From Prosopocoilus inquinatus (lineage: Eukaryota; Arthropoda; Insecta; Coleoptera; Lucanidae), in NCBI GenBank assembly GCA_036172665.1, contig CM069870.1, positions 44,660,001 to 44,724,000 of the forward strand: 64,000 nucleotides of DNA, written 5' to 3'. The position numbers and the translations under genes were made by a program. The stretch's first letter is position 1. The number at the start of each line of letters is the position of its first letter. Under the pieces are notes generated by a model that saw only the letters and a list, made by a program, of their open reading frames with translations, made no database searches and was not told where the DNA came from. Of this stretch, positions 37,243 through 49,200 are shown piece after piece.

Positions 37243-38583
37243 AATGTGAGAAACGAAATTTTCGGACGCAGGAGAAGCTGGAAATAGTTTTAAACGAAAC
37301 AACACGCATTAGCGTTGTTCCTGTGATGTATCTAATCGATCCTTACTCATCTATCATGTTATTTGGCGTTTCGATGGAATCCAGTAACTCTGATGTGAGA
37401 TACAAAGTTTTTGGACGCAGCAGAAGCTGGAAATAGTTTTGAACGAAACAACAAGTATTAGCGTTGTTCCTGTGCTGTATCTAATCGATCCTTACTCATA
37501 TATCATGTTATTTGGCCTTTCGATGGACTCCAGTAGCTCTGATGTGAGATACGACGTTTTCGGACGCAGCAGAAGCTGGAAATAGTTTTAAACGAAATAA
37601 CACGTATTAGCGTTGTTCCTGTGATGTATCTAATCGATCCTTACTCATCTATCATGTTATTTGACGTTTGGATGGACTCCAGTAACTCTGATGTGAGATA
37701 CAAAGTTTTTGGACGCAGCAGGAGCTGGAAATAGTTTTAAACGAAACAACACGTATTAGCGTTGTTCCTGTGCTGTATCTAATCGATCCTTACTCATATA
37801 TCATGTTATTTGGCGTTTCGATGGACTCCAGTAGCTCTGATGTGAGATACGACGTTTTCGGACGCAGCAGAAGCTGGAAATAGTTTTAAACGAAACAACA
37901 CGTATTAGCGTTGTTCCTGTGATGTATCTAATCGATCCTTACTCATCTATCATGTTATTTGACGTTTCGATGGACTCCAGTAACTCTAATGTGAGATACG
38001 AAATTTTCGGACGCAGCAGAAGCTGGAAATAGTTTTAAACGAAACAACACGCATTAGTGTTGTTCCTGTGATGCATCTAATCGATCCTTACTTATCAATC
38101 ATGTTATTTGACGTTTGGATGGACTCCAGTAACCCTGACGTGAGATACGAAGTTCTCGGACGCAGCAGAAGCTGGAAATAGTTTTAAACGAAACAACACG
38201 TATTAGCGTTGTTCCTGTGATGTATCTAATCGATCCTTACTCATCTATCATGTTATTTGACGTTTGGATGGACTCCAGTAACTATGATGTGAGATACAAA
38301 GTTTTTGGACGCAGCAGAAGCTGGAAATAGTTTTGAACGAAACAACACGTATTAGCGTTGTTCCTGTGATGTATCTAATCGATCCTTACTCATCTATCAT
38401 GTTATTTGACGTTTCGATGGACTCCAGTAACTCTAATGTGAGATACGAAATTTTCGGCCGCAGCAGAAGCTGGAAATAGTTTTAAACTAAACAACACGCA
38501 TTAGTGTTGTTCCTGTGATGTATCTAATCGATCCTTACTCATCTATCATGTTATTTGACGTTTGGATGGACTCCAGTAACTCT

Positions 38584-38612
38584 GATGTGAGATACAAAGT
38601 TTTCGGACGCAG
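38584..38612. repeat. In-register hybrid unit K/S in HOR copy 4
   Basis: AACTCTGATGTGAGATACAA, then AGTTTTCGG with TTTTAAACG downstream. The left part is K and the right part S-like. The K-S pair of copies 1 and 3 is reduced to a single unit here. Confidence 0.78.
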
Positions 38613-40169
38613 CAGAAGCTGGAAATAGTTTTAAACGAAACAACACGTATTAGCGTTGTTCCTGTGATGTATCTAATCGATCCTTACTCATCTATCATGT
38701 TATTTGACGTTTCGATGGACTCCAGTAACTCTAATGTGAGATACGAAATTTTCGGACGCAGCAGAAGCTGGAAATAGTTTTAAACGAAACAACACGCATT
38801 AGTGTTGTTCCTGTGATGCATCTAATCGATCCTTACTTATCAATCATGTTATTTGACGTTTGGATGGACTCCAGTAACCCTGACGTGAGATACGAAGTTC
38901 TCGGACGCAGCAGAAGCTGGAAATAGTTTTAAACGAAACAACACGTATTAGCGTTGTTCCTGTGATGTATCTAATCGATCCTTACTCATCTATCATGTTA
39001 TTTGACGTTTCGATGGACTCCAGTAACTCTAATGTGAGATACGAAATTTTCGGACGCAGCAGAAGCTGGAAATAGTTTTAAACGAAACAACACGCATTAG
39101 CGTTGTTCCTGTGATGTATCTAATCGATCCTTACTTATCTATCATGTTATTTGACGTTTGGATGGACTCCAGTAACCCTGACGTGAGATACGAAGTTCTC
39201 GGACGCAGCAGAAGCTGGAAATAGTTTCAAACGAAACAACACGTATTAGCGTTGATCCTGTGATGTATCTAATCGATCCTTACTCATCTATCATGTTATT
39301 TGACGTTTGGATGGACTCCAGTAACTCTGATGTGAGATACAATGTTTTTGGACGCAGCAGAAGCTGGAAATAGTTTTAAACGAAACAACGCGCATTAGCG
39401 TTGTTCCTGTGATGTATCTAATCGATCCTTACTTATCTATCATGTTATTTGACGTTTGGATGGACTCCAGTAACCCTGACGTGAGATACGAAGTTCTCGG
39501 ACGCAGCAGAAGCTGGAAATAGTTTCAAACGAAACAACACGTATTAGCGTTGATCCTGTGATGTATCTAATCGATCGTTACTCATCTATCATGTTATTTG
39601 ACGTTTCGATGGACTCCAGTAACTCTAATGTGAGAAACGAAATTTTCGGACGCAGGAGAAGCTGGAAATAGTTTTAAACGAAACAACACGCATTAGCGTT
39701 GTTCCTGTGATGTATCTAATCGATCCTTACTCATCTATCATGTTATTTGGCGTTTCGATGGAATCCAGTAACTCTGATGTGAGATACAAAGTTTTTGGAC
39801 GCAGCAGAAGCTGGAAATAGTTTTGAACGAAACAACAAGTATTAGCGTTGTTCCTGTGCTGTATCTAATCGATCCTTACTCATATATCATGTTATTTGGC
39901 CTTTCGATGGACTCCAGTAGCTCTGATGTGAGATACGACGTTTTCGGACGCAGCAGAAGCTGGAAATAGTTTTAAACGAAATAACACGTATTAGCGTTGT
40001 TCCTGTGATGTATCTAATCGATCCTTACTCATCTATCATGTTATTTGACGTTTGGATGGACTCCAGTAACTCTGATGTGAGATACAAAGTTTTTGGACGC
40101 AGCAGGAGCTGGAAATAGTTTTAAACGAAACAACACGTATTAGCGTTGTTCCTGTGCTGTATCTAATCG

Positions 40170-40215
40170 ATCCTTACTCATATATCATGTTATTTGACGT
40201 TTCGATGGACTCCAG
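40170..40215. repeat. In-register hybrid unit S/N, end of HOR copy 4
   Basis: GTGCTGTATC and CATATATCATG (S upstream markers) continue into GACGTTTCGATGG and AACTCTAATG (N). Phase is kept. The regular HOR order is lost to the right of this point. Confidence 0.78.
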
Positions 40216-40222
40216 TAACTCT

Positions 40223-41676
40223 AATGTGAGATACGAAATTTTCGGACGCAGCAGAAGCTGGAAATAGTTTTAAACGAAACAACACGCATTAGTGTTGTTC
40301 CTGTGATGCATCTAATCGATCCTTACTTATCAATCATGTTATTTGACGTTTGGATGGACTCCAGTAACCCTGACGTGAGATACGAAGTTCTCGGACGCAG
40401 CAGAAGCTGGAAATAGTTTTAAACGAAACAACACGTATTAGCGTTGTTCCTGTGATGTATCTAATCGATCCTTACTCATCTATCATGTTATTTGACGCTT
40501 GGATGGACTCCAGTAACTATGATGTGAGATACAAAGTTTTTGGACGCAGCAGAAGCTGGAAATAGTTTTGAACGAAACAACACGTATTAGCGTTGTTCCT
40601 GTGATGTATCTAATCGATCCTTACTCATCTATCATGTTATTTGACGTTTCGATGGACTCCAGTAACTCTAATGTGAGATACGAAATTTTCGGACGCAGCA
40701 GAAGCTGGAAATAGTTTTAAACTAAACAACACGCATTAGTGTTGTTCCTGTGATGTATCTAATCGATCCTTACTCATCTATCATGTTATTTGACGTTTGG
40801 ATGGACTCCAGTAACTCTGATGTGAGATACAAAGTTTTTGGACGCAGCAGAAGCTGGAAATAGTTTTGAACGAAACAACACGTATTAGCGTTGTTCCTGT
40901 GATGTATCTAATCGATCCTTACTCATCTATCATGTTATTTGGCGTTTCGATGGACTCCAGTAGCTCTGATGTGAGATACGATGTTTTCGGACGCAGCAGA
41001 AGCTGGAAATAGTTTTAAACGAAACAACACGTATTAGCGTTGTTCCTGTGATGTATCTAATCGATCCTTACTCATCTATCATGTTATTTGACGTTTCGAT
41101 GGACTCCAGTAACTCTAATGTGAGATACGAAATTTTCGGACGCAGCAGAAGCTGGAAATAGTTTTAAACGAAACAACACGCATTAGTGTTGTTCCTGTGA
41201 TGCATCTAATCGATCCTTACTTATCTATCATGTTATTTGACGTTTGGATGGACTCCAGTAACCCTGACGTGAGATACGAAGTTCTCGGACGCAGCAGAAG
41301 CTGGAAATAGTTTTAAACGAAACAACACGTATTAGCGTTGTTCCTGTGATGTATCTAATCGATCCTTACTCATCTATCATGTTATTTGACGTTTGGATGG
41401 ACTCCAGTAACTATGATGTGAGATACAAAGTTTTTGGACGCAGCAGAAGCTGGAAATAGTTTTGAACGAAACAACACGTATTAGCGTTGTTCCTGTGATG
41501 TATCTAATCGATCCTTACTCATCTATCATGTTATTTGACTTTTCGATGGACTCCAGTAACTCTAATGTGAGATACGAAATTTTCGGACGCAGCAGAAGCT
41601 GGAAATAGTTTTAAACTAAACAACACGCATTAGTGTTGTTCCTGTGATGTATCTAATCGATCCTTACTCATCTATA
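40223..41676. repeat. Transition from core HOR to right region
   Basis: About ten units reading N-P-Y-N-K-S-N-P-Y-N. They use core class sequences but no longer the 48-unit order. Private variants are GACGCTTGG near 40496, GATGTTTTCGG near 40980 and GACTTTTCG near 41538. No gene seen. Confidence 0.75.
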
Positions 41677-44600
41677 ATGTTATTTGACGTTTGGATGGAC
41701 TCCAGTAACCCTGACGTGAGATACGAAGTTCTCGGACGCAGCAGAAGCTGGAAATAGTTTTAAACTAAACAACACGTATTAGCGTTGTTCCTGTGATGTA
41801 TCTAATCGATCCTTACTCATCTATCATGTTATTTGACGTTTCGATGGACTCCAGTAACTCTAATGTGAGATACGAAATTTTCGGACGCAGCAGAAGCTGG
41901 AAATAATTTTAAACGAAACAACACGCATTAGCGTTGTTCCTGTGATGTATCTAATCGATCCTTACTTATCTATCATGTTATTTGACGTTTGGATGGACTC
42001 CAGTAACCCTGACGTGAGATACGAAATTCTCGGACGCAGCAGAAGCTGGAAATAGTTTTAAACGAAATAACACGTATTAGCGTTGTTCCTGTGATGTATC
42101 TAATCGATCCTTACTCATCTATCATGTTATTTGACGTTTGGATGGACTCCAGTAACTCTGATGTGAGATACAAAGTTTTTGGACGCAGCAGAAGCTGGAA
42201 ATAGTTTGAAACGAAACAACACGCATTAGCGTTGTTACTGTGATGTATCTAAACGATCCTTACTTATCTAACATGTTATTTAACGTTTGGATGGACTCCA
42301 GTAAGTCTGATGTGAGACAAAGTTTTTGGACGCAGCAGGATCTGGAAATAGTTTTAAACGAAACAACACGCATTAGCGTTGTTCCTGTGATGTATCTAAT
42401 CGATCCTTACTCATCTATCATGTTATTTGACGTTTCGATGGACTACAGTAACTCTAATGTGAGATACGAAATTTTCGGACGCAGCAGAAGCTGGAAATAG
42501 TTTTAAACGAAACAACACGCATTAGTGTTGTTCCTGTGATGTATCTAATCGATCCTTACTTATCTATCATGTGATTTGACGTTTGGATGGACTCCAGTAA
42601 CTATGATGTGAGATACAAAGTTTTTGGACGCAGCAGAAGCTGGAAATAGTTTTGAACGAAACAACACGTATTAGCGTTGTTCCTGTGATGTATCTAATCG
42701 ATCCTTACTTATCTATCATGTTATTTGACGTTTGGATGGACTCCAGTAACCCTGACGTGATATACGAAGTTCTCGGACGCAGCAGAAGCTGGAAATAATT
42801 TTAAACGAAACAACACGTATTAGCGTTGTTCCTGTGATGTATCTAATCGATCCTTACTCATCTATCATGTTATTTGACGTTTGGATGGACTCCAGTAACT
42901 CTGATGTGAGATACAAAGTTTTTGGACGCAGCAGAAGCTGGAAATAGTTTTGAACGAAACAACACGTATTAGCGTTGTTCCTGTGATGTATCTAATCGAT
43001 CCTTACTCATCTATCATGTTATTTGGCGATTCGATGGACTCCAGTAACTTTGATGTGAGATACGAAGTTCTCGGACGCAGCTGAAGCTAGAAATAGTTTT
43101 AAACGAAACAACACGCATTAGCGTTGTTACTGTGATGTATCTAATCGATCCTTACTTATCTATCATGTTATTTGACGTTTGGATGGACTCCAGTAAGTCT
43201 GATGTGAGATACAAAGTTTTTGGACGCAGCAGATGCTGGAAATAGTTTTGAACGAAACAACACGTATTAGCGTTGTTCCTGTGATGTATCTAATCGATCC
43301 TTACTCATCTATCATGTTATTTGACGTTTGGATGGACTCCAGTAACTCTGATGTGAGATACAAAGTTTTTGGACGCAGCCGGAGCTGGAAATAGTTTTAA
43401 ACGAAACAACACGTATTAGCGTTGTTCCTGTGCTGTATCTAATCGATCCTTACTCATATATCATGTTATTTGGCGTTTCGATGGACTCCAGTAGCTCTGA
43501 TGTGAGATACGACGTTTTCGGACGCAGCAGAAGCTGGAAATAGTTTTAAACGAAATAACACGTATTAGCGTTGTTCCTGTGATGTATCTAATCGATCCTT
43601 ACTCATCTATCATGTTATTTGACGTTTGGATGGACTCCAGTAACTCTGATGTGAGATACAAAGTTTTTGGACGCAGCAGGAGCTGGAAATAGTTTTAAAC
43701 GAAACAACACGTATTAGCGTTGTTCCTGTGCTGTATCTAATCGATCCTTACTCATATATCATGTTATTTGGCGTTTCCATGGACTCCAGTAGCTCTGATG
43801 TGAGATACGACGTTTTCGGACGCAGCAGAAGCTGGAAATAGTTTTAAACGAAACAACACGTATTAGCGTTGTTCCTGTGATGTATCTAATCGATCCTTAC
43901 TCATCTATCATGTTATTTGACGTTTCGATGGACTCCAGTAACTCTAATGTGAGATACGAAATTTTCGGACGCAGCAGAAGCTGGAAATAGTTTTAAACGA
44001 AACAACACGCATTAGTGTTGTTCCTGTGATGCATCTAATCGATCCTTACTTATCTATCATGTTATTTGACGTTTGGATGGACTCCAGTAACCCTGACGTG
44101 AGATACGAAGTTCTCGGACGCAGCAGAAGCTGGAAATAGTTTTAAACGAAACAACATGTATTAGCGTTGTTCCTGTGATGTATCTAATCGATCCTTACTC
44201 ATCTATCATGTTATTTGACGTTTGGATGGACTCCAGTAACTATGATGTGAGATACAAAGTTTTTGGACGCAGCAGAAGCTGGAAATAGTTTTGAACGAAA
44301 CAACACGTATTAGCGTTGTTCCTGTGATGTATCTAATCGATCCTTACTCATCTATCATGTTATTTGACGTTTCGATGGACTCCAGTAACTCTAATGTGAG
44401 ATACGAAATTTTCGGACGCAGCAGAAGCTGGAAATAGTTTTAAACTAAACAACACGCATTAGTGTTGTTCCTGTGATGTATCTAATCGATCCTTACTCAT
44501 CTATCATGTTATTTGACGTTTGGATGGACTCCAGTAACTCTGATGTGAGATACAAAGTTTTTGGACGCAGCAGAAGCTGGAAATAGTTTTGAACGAAACA

Positions 44601-46285
44601 ACACGTATTAGCGTTGTTCCTGTGATGTATCTAATCGATCCTTACTCATCTATCATGTTATTTGGCGTTTCGATGGACTCCAGTAGCTCTGATGTGAGAT
44701 ACGACGTTTTCGGACGCAGCAGAAGCTGGAAATAGTTTTAAACGAAACAACACGTATTAGCGTTGTTCCTGTGATGTATCTAATCGATCCTTACTCATCT
44801 ATCATGTTATTTGACGTTTCGATGGACTCCAGTAACTCTAATGTGAGATACGAAATTTTCGGACGCAGCAGAAGCTGGAAATAGTTTTAAACGAAACAAC
44901 ACGCATTAGCGTTGTTCCTGTGATGTATCTAATCGATCCTTACTTATCTATCATGTTATTTGACGTTTGGATGAACTCCAGTAACCCTGACGTGAGATAC
45001 GAAGTTCTCGGACGCAGCAGAAGCTGGAAATAGTTTCAAACGAAACAACACGTATTAGCTTTGATCCTGTGATGTATCTAATCGATCCTTACTCATCTAT
45101 CATGTTATTTGACGTTTGGATGGACTCCAGTAACTCTGATGTGAGATACAATGTTTTTGGACGCAGCAGAAGCTGGAAATAGTTTTAAACGAAACAACGC
45201 GCATTAGCGTTGTTCCTGTGATGTATCTAATCGATCCTTACTTATCTATCATGTTATTTGACGTTTGGATGGACTCCAGTAACCCTGACGTGAGATACGA
45301 AGTTCTCGGACGCAGCAGAAGCTGGAAATAGTTTCAAACGAAACAACACGTATTAGCGTTGATCCTGTGATGTATCTAATCGATCGTTACTCATCTATCA
45401 TGTTATTTGACGTTTCGATGGACTCCAGTAACTCTAATGTGAGAAACGAAATTTTCGGACTCAGGAGAAGCTGGAAATAGTTTTAAACGAAACAACACGC
45501 ATTAGCGTTGTTCCTGTGATGTATCTAATCGATCCTTACTCATCTATCATGTTATTTGGCGTTTCGATGGAATCCAGTAACTCTGATGTGAGATACAAAG
45601 TTTTTGGACGCAGCAGAAGCTGGAAATAGTTTTGAACGAAACAACAAGTATTAGCGTTGTTCCTGTGATGTATCTAATCGATCCTTACTCATCTATCATG
45701 TTATTTGACGTTTCGATGGACTCCAGTAACTCTGATGTGAGATACAAAGTTTTTGGACGCAGCAGAAGCTGGAAATAGTTTTGAACGAAACAACAAGTAT
45801 TAGCGTTGTTCCTGTGCTGTATCTAATCGATCCTTACTCATATATCATGTTATTTGGCGTTTCGATGGACTCCAGTAGCTCTGATGTGAGATACGACGTT
45901 TTCGGACGCAGCAGAAGCTGGAAATAGTTTTAAACGAAATAACACGTATTAGCGTTGTTCCTGTGATGTATCTAATCGATCCTTACTCATCTATCATGTT
46001 ATTTGACGTTTGGATGGACTCCAGTAACTCTGATGGGAGATACAAAGTTTTTGGACGCAGCAGGAGCTGGAAATAGTTTTAAACGAAACAACACGCATTA
46101 GCGTTGTTCCTGTGATGTATCTAATCGATCCTTACTCATCTATCATGTTATTTGACGTTTCGATGGACTCCAGTAACTCTAATGTGAGATACGAAATTTT
46201 CAGACGCAGCAGAAGCTGGAAATAGTTTTAAACGAAACAACACGCATTAGCGTTGTTCCTGTGATGTATCTAATCGATCCTTACT
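41677..46285. repeat. Segmental duplication pair 4, copy A (offset 10131 bp)
   Basis: About 31 units: P-N-P-K-G-N-Y-P-K-F-G-K-S-K-S-N-P-Y-N-K-S-N-P-T-P-M-K-K-S-K-N. The identical order returns at 51808-56410. Shared rare markers are GTGATATACG, GCAGATGCTGG, GGATGAACTCC, TAGCTTTGATCC and the 2-bp deletion GTGAGACAAAG. Private to this copy: C at 43380, C at 43778, T at 45461 and A at 46202. The G unit at 42309 with the 2-bp deletion is where the exact 149-bp phase ends. Confidence 0.9.
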
Positions 46286-49200
46286 TATCTATCATGTTAT
46301 TTGACGTTTGGATGGACTCCAGTAACCCTGACGTGAGATACGAAGTTCTCGGACGCAGCAGAAGCTGGAAATAGTTTCAAACGAAACAACACGTATTAGC
46401 GTTTATCCTGTGATGTATCTAATCGATCCTTACTCATCTATCATGTTATTTGACGTTTGGATGGACTCCAGTAACTCTGATGTGAGATACAATGTTTTTG
46501 GACGCAGCAGAAGCTGGAAATAGTTTTAAACGAAACAACACGTATTAGCGTTGTTCCTGTGATGTATCTAATCGATCCTTACTCATCTATCATGTTATTT
46601 GGCGTTTCGATGGACTCCAGTAGCTCTGATGTGAGATACGACGTTTTCGGACGCAGCAGAAGCTGGAAATAGTTTTAAACGAAACAACACGTATTAGCGT
46701 TGTTCCTGTGATGTATCTAATCGATCCTTACTCATCTATCATGTTATTTGACGTTTCGATGGACTCCAGTAACTCTAATGTGAGATACGAAATTTTCGGA
46801 CGCAGCAGAAGCTGGAAATAGTTTTAAACGAAACAACACGCATTAGCGTTGTTCCTGTGATGTATCTAATCGATCCTTACTTATCTATCATGTTATTTGA
46901 CGTTTGGATGGACTCCAGTAACCCTTACGTGAGATACGAAGTTCTCGGACGCAGCAGAAGCTGGAAATAGTTTCAAACGAAACAACACGTATTAGCGTTG
47001 ATCCTGTGATGTATCTAATCGATCGTTACTCATCTATCATGTTATTTGACGTTTCGATGGACTCCAGTAACTCTAATGTGAGAAACGAAATTTTCGGACG
47101 CAGGAGAAGCTGGAAATAGTTTTAAACGAAACAACACGCATTAGCGTTGTTCCTGTGATGTATCTAATCGATCCTTACTCATCTATCATGTTATTTGGCG
47201 TTTCGATGGAATCCAGTAACTCTGATGTGAGATACAAAGTTTTTGGACGCAGCAGAAGCTGGAAATAGTTTTGAACGAAACAACAAGTATTAGCGTTGTT
47301 CCTGTGATGTATCTAATCGATCCTTACTCATCTATCATGTTATTTGGCGTTTCGATGGACTCCAGTAACTTTGATGTGAGATACGAAGTTCTCGGACGCA
47401 GCTGAAGCTAGAAATAGTTTTAAACGAAACAACACGCATTAGCGTTGTTACTGTGATGTATCTAATCGATCCTTACTTATCTATCATGTTATTTGACGTT
47501 TGGATGGACTCCAAAGTAAGTCTGATGTGAGATACAAAGTTTTTGGACGCAGCAGAAACTGGAAATAGTTTTAAACGAAACAACACGTATTATCGTTGTT
47601 CCTGTGATGTATCTAATCGATCCTTACTCATCTATCATGTTATTTGACGTTTCGATGGACTCCAGTAACTCTAATGTGAGAAACGAAATTTTCGGACGCA
47701 GGAGAAGCTGGAAATAGTTTAAACGAAACAACACGTATTAGCGTTGTTCCTGTGCTGTATCTAATCGATCCTTACTCATATATCATGTTATTTGGCGTTT
47801 CGATGGACTCCAGTAGCTCTGATGTGAGATACGACGTTTTCGGACGCAGCAGAAGCTGGAAATAGTTTTAAACGAAACAACACGTATTAGCGTTGTTCCT
47901 GTGATGTATCTAATCGATCCTTACTCATCTATCATGTTATTTGACGTTTCGATGGACTCCAGTAACTCTAATGTGAAATACGAAATTTTCGGACGCAGCA
48001 GAAGCTGGAAATAGTTTTAAACGATACAACACGCATTAGCGTTTTTCCTGTGATGTATCTAATCGATCCTTACTTATCTATCATGTTATTTGACGTCTGG
48101 ATGGACTCCAGTAACTCTGATGTGAGATACAAAGTTTTTGGACGCAGCAGAAGCTGGAAATAGTTTTGAACGAAACAACACGTATTAGCGTTGTTCCTGT
48201 GATGTATCTAATCGATCCTTACTCATCTATCATGTTATTTGGCGTTTCGATGGACTCCAGTAGCTCTGATGTGAGATACGACGTTTTCGGACGCAGCAGA
48301 AGCTGGAAATAGTTTTAAACGAAACAACACGTATTAGCGTTGTTCCTGTGATGTATCTAATCGATCCTTACTCATCTATCATGTTATTTGACGTTTCGAT
48401 GGACTCCAGTAACTCTAATGTGAGATACGAAATTTTCGGACGCAGCAGAAGCTGGAAATAGTTTTAAACGAAACAACACGCATTAGCGTTGTTCCTGTGA
48501 TGTATCTAATCGATCCTTACTCATCTATCATGTTATTTGACGTTTCGATGGACTCCAGTAACTCTAATGTGAGATACGAAATTTTCGGACGCAGCAGAAG
48601 CTGGAAATAGTTTTAAACGAAACAACACGCATTAGTGTTGTTCCTGTGATGTATCTAATCGATCCTTACTTATCTATCATGTTATTTGGCGTTTCGATGG
48701 ACTCCAGTAGCTCTGATGTGAGATACGACGTTTTCGGACGCAGCAGAAGCTGGAAATAGTTTTAAACGAAACAACACGCATTAGCGTTGTTCCTGTGATG
48801 TATCTAATCGATCCTTACTTATCTATCATGTTATTTGACGTTTGGATGGACTCCAGTAACCCTGACGTGAGATACGAAGTTCTCGGACGCAGCAGAAACT
48901 GGAAATAGTTTTAAACGAAACAACACGTATTAGCGTTGTTCCTGTGATATATCTAATCGATCCTTACACATCTATCATGTTATTTGACGTCTGGATGGAC
49001 TCCAGTAACTCTGATGTGAGATACGAAATTTTCGGACGCAGCAGAAGCTGGAAATAGTTTTAAACGAAACAACACGCATTAGTGTTGTTCCTGTGATGTA
49101 TCTAATCGATCCTTACTTATCTATCATGTTATTTGACGTTTGGATGGACTCCAGTAACCCTGACGTGAGATACGAAGTTCTCGGACGCAGCAGAAGCTGG

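Larger units (their letters stand above)
33816..40222. repeat. HOR copy 4 (truncated on the right)
   Basis: The first block (33816-35156, 9 units without the extra T-P) and second block (35157-37242, 14 units) are complete. The third block, from 37243, is 16 units, because K and S have fused into one hybrid unit at 38584. The fourth block starts at 39627 and is interrupted after M-K'-S-K by an S/N hybrid near 40195. After that the order follows a different path (P-Y-N-K-S-N). One private change is GATAAAATG in the T unit near 34868. Confidence 0.85.

Noticed and set aside
42240..42500. 86-codon open frame starting at GTG, spanning two satellite units
   Set aside because: A 2-bp deletion in a G unit (GTGAGACAAAG) shifts the usual 40-50 codon stop-free stretch into the next unit. 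There is no family similarity, no ribosome-binding or promoter context, and the rest of the array breaks this frame. It is a chance ORF in satellite DNA.
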